A stretch of DNA of 64,000 nt from Gammaproteobacteria bacterium. Lineage in GTDB: Bacteria > Pseudomonadota > Gammaproteobacteria > Enterobacterales > Permianibacteraceae. The notes below the pieces were generated by a model. It did not search any database. It worked only from the letters and a program-made list of their open reading frames with translations, and was not told where the DNA came from. Position 1 is the stretch's first letter. Every line of letters starts with the position of its first letter. Position numbers and translations under genes: made by a program. Below, in pieces: positions 1 through 7,199 of the stretch. Where the stretch lies: contig JACPFT010000001.1 in the NCBI GenBank assembly GCA_016182845.1, positions 186,001 through 250,000 on the forward strand, written 5' to 3'.

Positions 1-16
1 AAAGCCAAAGAATTTC

Positions 17-206
17 ACCGCCAAGGCGCCAAGAACGCCAAGGAAGATTTTCGTCATACCCGCGAAGGCGGGTATCCAGTCGGCAGCCATAGCCACTGAC
101 TGGGTCCCCGCCGAAGCCTGTCCTGAGCCTGTCGAAGGGCGGGGACGACGGCTTAATGACTCGAACTATTGTTCTTCTTCCTTGGCGTTCTTGGCGCCTT
201 GGCGGT
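17..206. repeat. Nested palindromic element with 31-bp perfect inverted ends
   Basis: Positions 17-47 and 176-206 are perfect reverse complements (core GCCAAGGCGCCAAGAACGCC). The roughly 128 bp between them carry two further motifs: a CCCGCGAAGGCGGG hairpin near 60-73, and a CCTGAGCCTGTCGAAGG stretch near 122-138 whose complement recurs near 38400. The whole could fold into one long stem or behave as a MITE-like element. No target-site duplication is visible. It ends about 28 bp before the next start codon. Confidence 0.8.
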
Positions 207-233
207 CAACCCGGATTTACAGGATTTAATGAG

Positions 234-1394
234 ATGAAAGACACGACTCACCTCGGCTTCTCCACCCGTGCCATCCACGCCGGCCAGAGTCCGGATCCCA
301 CGACCGGCGCGGTGATGGTGCCCATCTACGCCACCTCCACCTATGTCCAGGAAAGCCCCGGCGTGCACAAGGGCTTCGAGTATTCCCGTACTCAGAACCC
401 GACGCGCTTCGCCTACGAGCGCTGCGTCGCCGATCTGGAAGGCGGTATCGCCGGTTTCGCTTTCGCCTCCGGTCTCGCCAGCACGGCCACCGTGCTGGAT
501 CTGCTGAACGCCGGCGATCATGTGATCGCCATGGACGATCTCTATGGCGGTACCTTCCGCCTGTTCGACAAGGTGCGGGCACGCTCCGCCGGCCTGCAGT
601 TCAGCTTCGTGGATCTCTCCAAGCCGGAAGCCCTGGAGGCGGCCATTCGCCCCAATACCAAGCTGATCTGGGTGGAGACGCCCACCAACCCCATGCTCAA
701 GCTGGTGGATCTGGAGGCGGTGGCCGCCATCGCCAAGAAGCACGGCATCCTGGCCGTCTGCGACAACACCTTCGCCACGCCCTTTAACCAGAACCCCATC
801 GCCTACGGTTTCGACATGGTGATGCACAGCGCCACCAAGTATCTGAACGGCCACAGCGACATGGTGGGCGGCATGATCGTGGTGGGCAAGAGCCCGGAGC
901 TGGCCGAGCGCATGGCCTTCCTGCAGAACGCCGTCGGCGCGGTGCAGGGGCCTTTCGACAGCTTCCTGGCCTTGCGCGGCCTCAAGACCCTGGGCCTGCG
1001 CATGGAGCGGCACAATGCCAATGCCGCCGAATTGGCCGCCTGGCTGGAAGCCCATCCGCTCATCGATAACGTGATCTACCCGGGCCTGGAAAGCCATCCC
1101 CAGCACGCCCTCGCCAAGCGCCAGATGCGCGGTTTCGGCGGCATGATTTCCATCCACCTGAAGGGCGATCTGGCCACGGCCCGCCGCTTCCTGGAACGCG
1201 TCGAGCTGTTTGCCCTGGCCGAGTCCCTGGGCGGCGTGGAGAGCCTGATCGAGCACCCGGCCATCATGACCCATGCCTCGGTGCCGGCGGCAACCCGCGA
1301 GCAACTGGGCATCCACGACACACTCGTGCGTCTGTCGGTGGGTATCGAGAACCTGGACGATCTGAAACATGATCTGGACACGGCGCTGCGCTGA
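234..1394 (+). CDS. Cystathionine gamma-lyase/gamma-synthase-like PLP enzyme (trans-sulfuration family)
   Basis: A 386-residue PLP enzyme of the Cys/Met metabolism family, which interconverts cystathionine, homocysteine and cysteine in the cytoplasm. Family landmarks include the phosphate-binding FASGLAST segment, the YSRTQNPTR motif, and SATKYLNGHSD, where Lys202 would be the Schiff-base lysine. The late SLGGVESLIEHPA motif is also present. Length is normal. The ATG at 234 is preferred over an ATG at 156 because the extra 26 codons would be translated from the palindromic repeat. Overall similarity recalls Xanthomonas cystathionine gamma-lyase-like proteins. Gamma-lyase, gamma-synthase and O-acylhomoserine sulfhydrylase activities cannot be separated by motif alone. 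It stands alone on the plus strand. Confidence 0.9.
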   Translation: MKDTTHLGFSTRAIHAGQSPDPTTGAVMVPIYATSTYVQESPGVHKGFEYSRTQNPTRFAYERCVADLEGGIAGFAFASGLASTATVLDLLNAGDHVIAMDDLYGGTFRLFDKVRARSAGLQFSFVDLSKPEALEAAIRPNTKLIWVETPTNPMLKLVDLEAVAAIAKKHGILAVCDNTFATPFNQNPIAYGFDMVMHSATKYLNGHSDMVGGMIVVGKSPELAERMAFLQNAVGAVQGPFDSFLALRGLKTLGLRMERHNANAAELAAWLEAHPLIDNVIYPGLESHPQHALAKRQMRGFGGMISIHLKGDLATARRFLERVELFALAESLGGVESLIEHPAIMTHASVPAATREQLGIHDTLVRLSVGIENLDDLKHDLDTALR

Positions 1395-1422
1395 GCGGCC
1401 CGTGCTTATCTGTTCGCATGTT

Positions 1423-1497
1423 TGTCCGGCTTAGGCCGGACCTACACCGCCGCTTGTCCGTGTGCGGAAGCCCGTAGGTCCGACTTCAGTCGGACAG
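1423..1497. repeat. REP-like doublet (GTAGGTCCGAC family)
   Basis: Two inverted hairpin units face each other. The left is 1423-1445 (GTCCGGC-TTA-GGCCGGAC then CTAC) and the right is 1474-1496 (GTAG then GTCCGACT-TC-AGTCGGAC). The segment 1473-1497 recurs as an exact inverted copy at 7110-7134. This is the architecture of REP/BIME elements. It lies between the stop of the PLP enzyme and the greB start. Confidence 0.8.
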
Positions 1498-1514
1498 ATA
1501 AATGCCTAGTTGCC

Positions 1515-2024
1515 ATGACCAAACCTGACGACAAATCGAAGGTATTTCGTTCGAACTACATCACGCGCGCCGGCGCGGACACGCTGCAGGAAGAGCTCAA
1601 ATACCTGCTGAAAGTCCGCCGCCCGGAACTCACCCGTGCCGTGACCGAAGCCGCGGCACACGGCGATCGCTCGGAGAATGCCGAGTACATCTACGGCAAG
1701 AAGCTGCTGCGCGAGACCGACAGACGCATCCGTTACCTGGAGAAGCGCCTGGACGCGCTAACCGTGGTGGACAGGCTTCCGGCCGACCAAAGCCGGGTCT
1801 ATTTCGGTGCCTGGGTTCGCGTGGAAGATGCGATGGGCATCGAGCATGTCTACCGTATCGTCGGCCCCGACGAATTCGATGTGGAACGCGGCTGGCTCAG
1901 CGTCGACTCGCCTTTGGCCAAGGCCTTGCTCAAGAAGCAGGTCGACGACGAAGCCATCGTGATCCTGCCGCAAGGGCGAGCCGTGTACGTGGTGCTGGAG
2001 ATTGCCTACGAGTTTCTGATCTAG
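1515..2024 (+). CDS. greB: Transcription elongation factor GreB
   Basis: A 169-residue Gre factor that rescues backtracked RNA polymerase by stimulating transcript cleavage through the secondary channel. The N-terminal coiled coil has the hallmark acidic tip region (HGDRSENAEYIYGKKLL), and a C-terminal FKBP-like domain covers about residues 80-160 (VEDAMGIEHVYRIVG, ISVDSPLAKALL-like). The YIYGKKLLRETDRRIRYL segment favours GreB over GreA. An in-frame ATG at 1422 would extend the protein by 31 residues, but those codons are the repeat. ATG 1515 gives the normal family length, although no strong ribosome-binding site is visible. Confidence 0.93.
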   Translation: MTKPDDKSKVFRSNYITRAGADTLQEELKYLLKVRRPELTRAVTEAAAHGDRSENAEYIYGKKLLRETDRRIRYLEKRLDALTVVDRLPADQSRVYFGAWVRVEDAMGIEHVYRIVGPDEFDVERGWLSVDSPLAKALLKKQVDDEAIVILPQGRAVYVVLEIAYEFLI

Positions 2025-2057
2025 TGGTCCATGCGGGGTGTGCCAATCAGGGAAAAC

Positions 2058-3782
2058 TCAAATCTTGAATTGTCCGATCAGCGAATCCAGTTGCTGTGCC
2101 AGCGCGGCTAGCCTATCGCAGGCGCCCATGGTTTTCTTCGCGGCCTCACTGGTTTCCAGGGCCAGGTCGCGGATATTGACGACATTCTGGTTGATGGTTT
2201 CGGTTACCGCGCTCTGCTCTTCCGCCGCGCTGGCGATCTGCGTGTTGAGATCGGAAATTAAATCGACGGCGCCGATGATGGCATGCAGGGCATGTCCGGC
2301 ATGCTCGACCTGATTCACGCCCACACCGGCTTCACTTACGCCTTTATGCATGACATTCACGGCCGCGTGAGCGCCTTCTTGTAGGCGCGTGATCATCTCG
2401 TTGATTTCCTGGGTCGACTCACGGGTCCTTTGGGCCAGCAGACGAACTTCATCGGCCACGACGGCGAAACCTCGCCCGGCATCTCCCGCGCGTGCAGCCT
2501 CGATGGCGGCGTTCAAAGCCAATAGATTGGTTTGATCGGAGATGCCGCGAATGACCTCGAGCACCTTGCCAATCCGTTCGGTGTCGTCGGCGACGCGTTC
2601 GATGACGTCGCCGGCGCCGTTGACCTCGTTGGCCAAGCCGTGAATCGAATGGGCACTTTCGCTGACGACGCTTTGGCCCTTATGGGCTTCGACCTTGGCG
2701 CGGCTGGCGGCATCCGCCGCATCTTCGGCATTGTGGGCAACATCCTGGACGGTGTGGGCCATTTCATTGATCGCCGTGGAGACCAGGTCCGTTTCCTGTT
2801 GTTGCCGGAATATTTCCTGGGTGGTCCACTCCATGTTGGTTCGGGTTTCCTCCGAGGCCTTGCCTAGCTGCGCCGTGGCGGATGCGACCTCCTTCAGGAT
2901 GGACTGGAATTTTTCCAGCATGGCGTTGATGGCGAGGCCGGTCTGGCCTATATCGTCCTGGCAGCGAATGGGCATACGCAAACTCAAGTCGGAGTTTTTA
3001 GCCACCCGCCGGATAGAGTCCTGAAGCCGGTCTATGGGCTTGGAAATGGAACTTATCAGGGCCAGGCAAAGGCCTAGCATGGCAAGCGAGACCAGGATAA
3101 CGACGCCGACTGCCAAATTGAACAGTGTTACGTTGTTAGCATCGACTTTTTCCGCCGCGTTTTTAACGCCCGCGACAGCATTTTTCACCTGGGCGCCTAT
3201 GGCTGCGACCCTGGCCGAAAGCGCCTGGGTTTCCGTGTCGCGCTTCTTCAATAAATCGTCCAAATGGGCATCTATGGCGGCGCCATCCTGGCGGGCCTCG
3301 GCCACCAAGGAATTACCCAGCACGCGATTGTCTTCGGTATAGGCATCGACCGCCGCCAGCATTTTTTCCTGGAAGCGATTCACCTTGTCCAAGAGTAGAC
3401 CTGCGCTATCCGGATCGCTGCCCTTTAAAATTTCCAGGCGTTTAAGTAGCTCCTCCTTGGCGGTATCGGCGTTGGTCTCCGATTCATTCAGCCAGCTGAC
3501 TTGCAAGTCGTAAAGCCAATAGCGGAACGTGGCGAAGCTCTGGTTGACGGTCAGGGTCTTCCGGCGGCGTTCGATGGCGTCGTCCTGGGCCTTTAGCAGC
3601 TTTGCCTGCTCGGCGAGCACCTGGGCTTGCTCGCCGACCAATCGCGTCTGTTCGACAACGAGGTCGTGACTGGCGGAGATCACCATGACCAGGTAGGCGA
3701 GGGCGAGAGCCACGAAGACGCCGGCCCCGCCCGACATCAGGTATACCTTGGTTGCAATGCTGTAGTCGCGGAGCTTTTTCAC
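2058..3782 (-). CDS. Methyl-accepting chemotaxis protein
   Basis: A 574-residue transmembrane chemoreceptor. TM1 is at about residues 12-36 and a helical periplasmic region at about 37-217. TM2 is about 218-245, followed by HAMP at about 246-298 and a full cytoplasmic signalling domain. The highly conserved hairpin tip is visible ([20 protein letters not shown], then [12 protein letters not shown]). The C-terminus lacks a CheR-tethering pentapeptide. The start is a GTG (CAC at 3780-3782). It lies 40 bp downstream of the DUF3365 heme-protein gene on the same strand, so the two are probably co-transcribed. The periplasmic region shows no heme motif of its own. The ligand is unknown. Confidence 0.93.
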   Translation of the reverse strand: MKKLRDYSIATKVYLMSGGAGVFVALALAYLVMVISASHDLVVEQTRLVGEQAQVLAEQAKLLKAQDDAIERRRKTLTVNQSFATFRYWLYDLQVSWLNESETNADTAKEELLKRLEILKGSDPDSAGLLLDKVNRFQEKMLAAVDAYTEDNRVLGNSLVAEARQDGAAIDAHLDDLLKKRDTETQALSARVAAIGAQVKNAVAGVKNAAEKVDANNVTLFNLAVGVVILVSLAMLGLCLALISSISKPIDRLQDSIRRVAKNSDLSLRMPIRCQDDIGQTGLAINAMLEKFQSILKEVASATAQLGKASEETRTNMEWTTQEIFRQQQETDLVSTAINEMAHTVQDVAHNAEDAADAASRAKVEAHKGQSVVSESAHSIHGLANEVNGAGDVIERVADDTERIGKVLEVIRGISDQTNLLALNAAIEAARAGDAGRGFAVVADEVRLLAQRTRESTQEINEMITRLQEGAHAAVNVMHKGVSEAGVGVNQVEHAGHALHAIIGAVDLISDLNTQIASAAEEQSAVTETINQNVVNIRDLALETSEAAKKTMGACDRLAALAQQLDSLIGQFKI

Positions 3783-3822
3783 GAACGATCCTTAAGCAAA
3801 CTGCCTGCTTCGGCGGGTTGCC

Positions 3823-4581
3823 TTAGTCATAAATGACCAAGCTGATAGCGCCGCCTAGCTCGTCAAGCTTTCCGCCTTCTTTTGTGCCGCCGGTGATGTC
3901 TTTTGCACCCTTGGGATCGCCGTGGCAGGCCAGGCAGGAGGGGCCGTAATATTCGGGAAGGATGTAGCGGAAGGCCGCTTTGCCCTTGACATCGGCCCGC
4001 TCGGAGTAAGCCTTGCCCTTCTCATAGCCGGCCGACTTGAACATGGTTTCGATGATGTTGCTTTCCCAGGTGTCCGGCTTGTTGGCGCGATTGCGCAAGT
4101 AGGCCTTGGGGGCGGTCAGCTTGATGCTCATCTTTCCGGCCATGGCATCGCTGAAGAGCTTGGCGACGCGTCCTGCGAACACTGCCGGCAAAAAGCCCTT
4201 GAAGCCTTTGCCCTGCTCATTGATCAGGCTTTGGGCATCGTTCATTACGGATTTCACCGCATCGAGCATGGCCAACTTCGCCTTGGCGGTCGGGCTGCCA
4301 TCGTCGGTCAGGTCGAGGTCCTTGCCGGCGGCTTGTTTGAAATTGGACTTGGTGAGTTCGATGACCTTGTCGGCGGAGAGGCCCTTGTCGCCCTTGCTGG
4401 CGTCGTTGATTAAATCCTGATTATCGGACAAGACCTTTCGGGCGGCCCGAAACAAGGTCGTTAGCTCCTTGCTGGCTACTTCCACATCATTGGCATGGCT
4501 GGGCAGCGGGAAGAAGCCGAGGCTTGTCACTGCGCAAAGCGCGAATGCGAGCAGGCGACTGTGTAGGGCGTTGCGCGTCAT
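3823..4581 (-). CDS. Periplasmic DUF3365 (Tll0287-like) c-type heme protein
   Basis: A 252-residue exported protein. A signal peptide ends near ALCAVTSLGFFPLPSHA. The DUF3365 fold contains one CLACH heme c attachment motif at about residues 216-220, near the C-terminus, inside the family context YGPSCLACHGDPKG. DUF3365 domains are often fused to histidine kinases or chemoreceptors as periplasmic sensor modules. Here the domain is a stand-alone protein immediately upstream of a chemoreceptor. The likely role is a redox- or ligand-binding heme protein that informs the receptor; this is inference. A near-consensus FNR box lies about 165 bp upstream. Confidence 0.88.
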   Translation of the reverse strand: MTRNALHSRLLAFALCAVTSLGFFPLPSHANDVEVASKELTTLFRAARKVLSDNQDLINDASKGDKGLSADKVIELTKSNFKQAAGKDLDLTDDGSPTAKAKLAMLDAVKSVMNDAQSLINEQGKGFKGFLPAVFAGRVAKLFSDAMAGKMSIKLTAPKAYLRNRANKPDTWESNIIETMFKSAGYEKGKAYSERADVKGKAAFRYILPEYYGPSCLACHGDPKGAKDITGGTKEGGKLDELGGAISLVIYD

Positions 4582-5043
4582 TTGGAATTTTCTCCTGCGA
4601 TGAACGAAGTGAAGAGACGGTATGAGCGAGGGGCGGTCGAACCACGTCGAACTCGCTGCACGTCATCCGTGCTCAGCCGTCTGCCGGCTTTTTTCCAGTA
4701 CGTCGGGCAAATGGTCGCCTGTGGCACGCAAGCTCGTCGGCTTGTTTGACATTGATCAAATCGTCTGGGGCGATGTAGCTTGGTTATAGCAAAACGTGAC
4801 GCATTTGCCAGGACGGGGAGGTAGGCCCTAGGCGGCAGCTTGGAGCCAGGTTCGGGCGTTAAGGGGGAAGTGGAAGCTACAGTGCTTCACCGAAAAATGC
4901 CGGCGCGCCCATGGCGTGAATGCCTTGGGTCAGGGGGAGAAGAGACGGATTCTCGGGGGGGATGAGCCGCGGGGTATGGAAAGGCCGCGCCGTTCCATCC
5001 GGGGAGCGGTGCGGCCCACAGGGCGCCCAGGTCCGTTTTGAGC
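4582..5043. other. Intergenic region upstream of the DUF3365 gene
   Basis: This 462-bp gap has no credible gene; the open frames across it lack ribosome-binding sites and family features. Its one recognisable signal is the FNR-like palindrome at 4746-4759. Confidence 0.6.
4746..4759. promoter_or_regulatory. FNR/ANR-type binding site (one mismatch)
   Basis: TTGAC-ATTG-ATCAA differs from the FNR consensus TTGAT-N4-ATCAA at one position. The only gene reading away from it in a useful orientation is the DUF3365-chemoreceptor pair. The distance to that start codon (about 165 bp) implies a 5' leader of more than 100 nt if the site sits near -41. Confidence 0.5.
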
Positions 5044-5310
5044 CTAGAGTCGCGCCGAGCCGGGGTGAGTGGTCAGTTCGAACAGGATGTCCTGCATCAT
5101 GCTCGCCGACTGATTGTCACCGTATTTGTCGCCCAGGTATTCGCGGATGTCGCTCATCCACTGGGGGTAGACGAACTGCACGCGTCCATCGTGTTCCTGA
5201 ACATGCAGCGGCATGCTCAGCAACTGGGGCAGCCCGCCCTGAATCGAAGCCGCTTCTTCCAGGATATGGGTGATGGCCACTTGATCCTCGCTGGCGAGAT
5301 GCAAACTCAT
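5044..5310 (-). CDS. Small conserved-looking protein of unknown function
   Basis: An 88-residue soluble, acidic protein, not recognised. It has no signal peptide, membrane segment or cysteine. A very good ribosome-binding site (AAAGGAG, five bases before the ATG) supports it as a real gene. Most of the sequence looks helical, with a central hydrophobic-aromatic stretch (VQFVYPQWMSDI). It is isolated on its own transcript, with more than 200 bp of gene-free DNA on each side. Confidence 0.7.
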   Translation of the reverse strand: MSLHLASEDQVAITHILEEAASIQGGLPQLLSMPLHVQEHDGRVQFVYPQWMSDIREYLGDKYGDNQSASMMQDILFELTTHPGSARL

Positions 5311-5536
5311 GGGTCACTCCTTTGAAGGCATTGTTTAGGCCTCAGAGCCGGTTCCTAAGCCCTGTTACGGCCTGCTCGCGCATTGCAGCAAATGCGTAGC
5401 GAGGAGTATGTCGCTTGGGTCACAGAATCGACAATCTACCGGGACGTTTCTTGTCCAGGCAATCGTCCCGATTCCGTGTAAGCCAGGTCCTACACATCTG
5501 GAACGCACTTCCAAGTAGGTTCTCAAGGGAATGAAT

Positions 5537-6430
5537 TTACTCGGCTTTCAGCAAGTTTGCCGGGTTGTACTGGTCGGTGAGCACGCGAACATCCGCGGGC
5601 CAGTCGGCATCGCGGTGGATGCGCGGCAGCAGGGCCTCGACATCGACGCCCAGGGCTTGGAAGCGGGAAGCGAAGGCTTGGGCGCGCTGGCGCAGGAGGG
5701 GCTCGTCGGGCAGGGGGGCCGTGCTGGCGACGATGATGCGATTGCGCCGGTCCGGGCCGATGACGTTGAGGAAGGGTCCAAATACGGCGGCGTAGGTGGC
5801 CGATTCGTGGTGGTAGAGCCGGCTGGTGGAGAAGGTATTGGCGACGACGATCCCGCCTGGCGCCAGCAAGTCCTTGACCTCTTTAAGGAATTCCCGGGTC
5901 ATCAGGTGTTCGGGAATATAGTCGCCGTTGAAGGCATCGAGCAGGATGAGATCGTAGCGGGTCTCGCGCCGACGCGCCGCGCGCACGAACAGGCGGGCAT
6001 CGCGCACATGAGTGCGCATCTGTACGTCCTCGGCATAGCCGAAGTACTGGCGGGCGGTGCGTACCACGGCCTCGTCGATTTCCACGTTGTCGATCCGGCT
6101 GTCCGGATACAGCCGGCGCAGGGTCAGGGGCAGGGTGCCGCCCCCTAAGCCAAGGATCAGGATGCGCCCGGGTTTGGGCTGTACGAGGAGGCCGGCCAGG
6201 CTCATGCGCGCATAGTCGAAGACCAGGCGCTCCGGGTGGGCCAGCTCGAAGCAGGATTGATTCTGGGGATTCTTCAGACGCAGGCTGAATTTCATGCAGC
6301 GCCGGCCGTTATCCTCCTCCACCAGAATGTTGCGGTAGAGGGAGCGCTCCTCGTGCAGCAGCTTGGCTTGGGCGGTGCCGGCAAGCAGGCCGCCGGCCAG
6401 CAGGGCGAGCAGTAGCTTAGGCATGGGCAT
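5537..6430 (-). CDS. Exported spermidine-synthase-like methyltransferase-fold protein
   Basis: About 297 residues. A cleavable signal peptide (MPMPKLLLALLAGGLLAGTAQA region) is followed by a Rossmann domain resembling the aminopropyltransferase family. The nucleotide-binding loop is ILILGLGGGTLPL, the acidic strand is NVEIDEAVV, and LLDAFNGDYIPEHL stands where SpeE carries its catalytic Asp region. An in-frame ATG sits 16 codons upstream, but ATG 6430 begins the signal peptide, follows GGCGGA, and overlaps the end of the upstream membrane gene by 14 bp. Fused MFS/spermidine-synthase proteins contain both halves in one chain; here they are two genes. The substrate is unknown and true spermidine synthase activity is doubtful for an exported protein. 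Confidence 0.8.
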   Translation of the reverse strand: MPMPKLLLALLAGGLLAGTAQAKLLHEERSLYRNILVEEDNGRRCMKFSLRLKNPQNQSCFELAHPERLVFDYARMSLAGLLVQPKPGRILILGLGGGTLPLTLRRLYPDSRIDNVEIDEAVVRTARQYFGYAEDVQMRTHVRDARLFVRAARRRETRYDLILLDAFNGDYIPEHLMTREFLKEVKDLLAPGGIVVANTFSTSRLYHHESATYAAVFGPFLNVIGPDRRNRIIVASTAPLPDEPLLRQRAQAFASRFQALGVDVEALLPRIHRDADWPADVRVLTDQYNPANLLKAE

Positions 6431-7037
6431 TCCGCCAGGCCGCGCCGATGCGTGTCCGGGGATAGCCGCACGCCGCAAGACCGCCGAGCAGCAGGATTCC
6501 CACCAGGCCCAGGAGGATGCTGTTCACTTCCAGGTAGAGCACCAGGTAGAAGGAGGTCGCCAGGGTGCCCAGGGCACTGCCCAGGGTGGATACGAAGTAG
6601 AGCCGGCCGGCCACGTGGCCACTACGGGCGCTGTCCTCGGTGAGCAGGCGCACGCTATAGGGCGAGATCATGCCCAGGACGGTGGTGGGCAGGAAGAACA
6701 AGGCGAGTGCCGCCAGCAGCGAGCCGTAGCGTTCGTCGGCGATGCTTAAGGAAATGCCGTCCATGATGGGCGTGGCGAAGAACACCAGAGGCAGGGTGAG
6801 CAGGCCGCCGGTCATGAACAGGCTACCGTAGCGGCGCAGGGTGGGGCTGTTCAGCGACCAGCGCCCGCCGGCCAGATAACCCAGGGACAGGGAGAGCATG
6901 AAGACCGTGATGATGCTGCCCCAGACCGCGACGCTGCCGCCGAAATAGGGTGCCAGCATGCGCCCGCCCAGGAGTTCCACGGCCATGATGGCAAAGCCGG
7001 AGCTGAAGGCGAGCAGGTAAATCAGCCAGTTGGGCAT
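6417..7037 (-). CDS. Integral membrane partner of the spermidine-synthase-like protein
   Basis: 206 residues with about six membrane segments. It matches the N-terminal transmembrane half of fused MFS/spermidine-synthase proteins: a first segment with AVELLGGRMLAPYFG, then WGSIITVFMLSLSLGY. The family signature PTTVLGMISPYSVRL follows before the last helices. ATG 7037 is chosen over 7142 because the longer version would translate the REP-like repeat, and because GGGAAGAATGGA precedes 7037. Its stop overlaps the downstream start, so the two proteins are translationally coupled and probably act together at the inner membrane. Confidence 0.82.
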   Translation of the reverse strand: MPNWLIYLLAFSSGFAIMAVELLGGRMLAPYFGGSVAVWGSIITVFMLSLSLGYLAGGRWSLNSPTLRRYGSLFMTGGLLTLPLVFFATPIMDGISLSIADERYGSLLAALALFFLPTTVLGMISPYSVRLLTEDSARSGHVAGRLYFVSTLGSALGTLATSFYLVLYLEVNSILLGLVGILLLGGLAACGYPRTRIGAAWRNAHA

Positions 7038-7078
7038 TCCATTCTTCCCGATTCGATATAGTTTTTTGCGGCAGAGCA

Positions 7079-7134
7079 GTAGGTCCCGCTGAAGCGGGAC
7101 GTTCCCGGACTGTCCGACTGAAGTCGGACCTACG
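7079..7134. repeat. REP-like doublet, second copy
   Basis: Inverted pair GTAGGTCCCGCTGAAGCGGG and CCGACTGAAGTCGGACCTAC. Positions 7110-7134 are the exact reverse complement of 1473-1497. It lies in the leader of the membrane-protein gene. Confidence 0.8.
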
Positions 7135-7151
7135 AAGCCCACGAATACTCC

Positions 7152-7181
7152 AAAAACAAAGGGCGCCCGAAGGCGCCCCTA
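7152..7181 (-). terminator. Rho-independent terminator of the 2-oxoacid dehydrogenase operon
   Basis: Read on the minus strand, GGGCGCC-TTCG-GGCGCCC is followed by TTTGTTTTTG. It starts 18 bp after the E2 stop codon. Confidence 0.85.
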
Positions 7182-7199
7182 GTTTTACCACAGCAGCGC

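Noticed and set aside
153-1370. Long antisense open frame opposite the PLP enzyme
   Set aside because: High GC produces long open frames on the opposite strand. The translation is His/Gly/Gln-rich with no domain, and the plus-strand enzyme is complete.
4920-5325. Plus-strand frames across the intergenic region and the small 88-residue gene
   Set aside because: They lack ribosome-binding sites and overlap a minus-strand gene with an excellent one.
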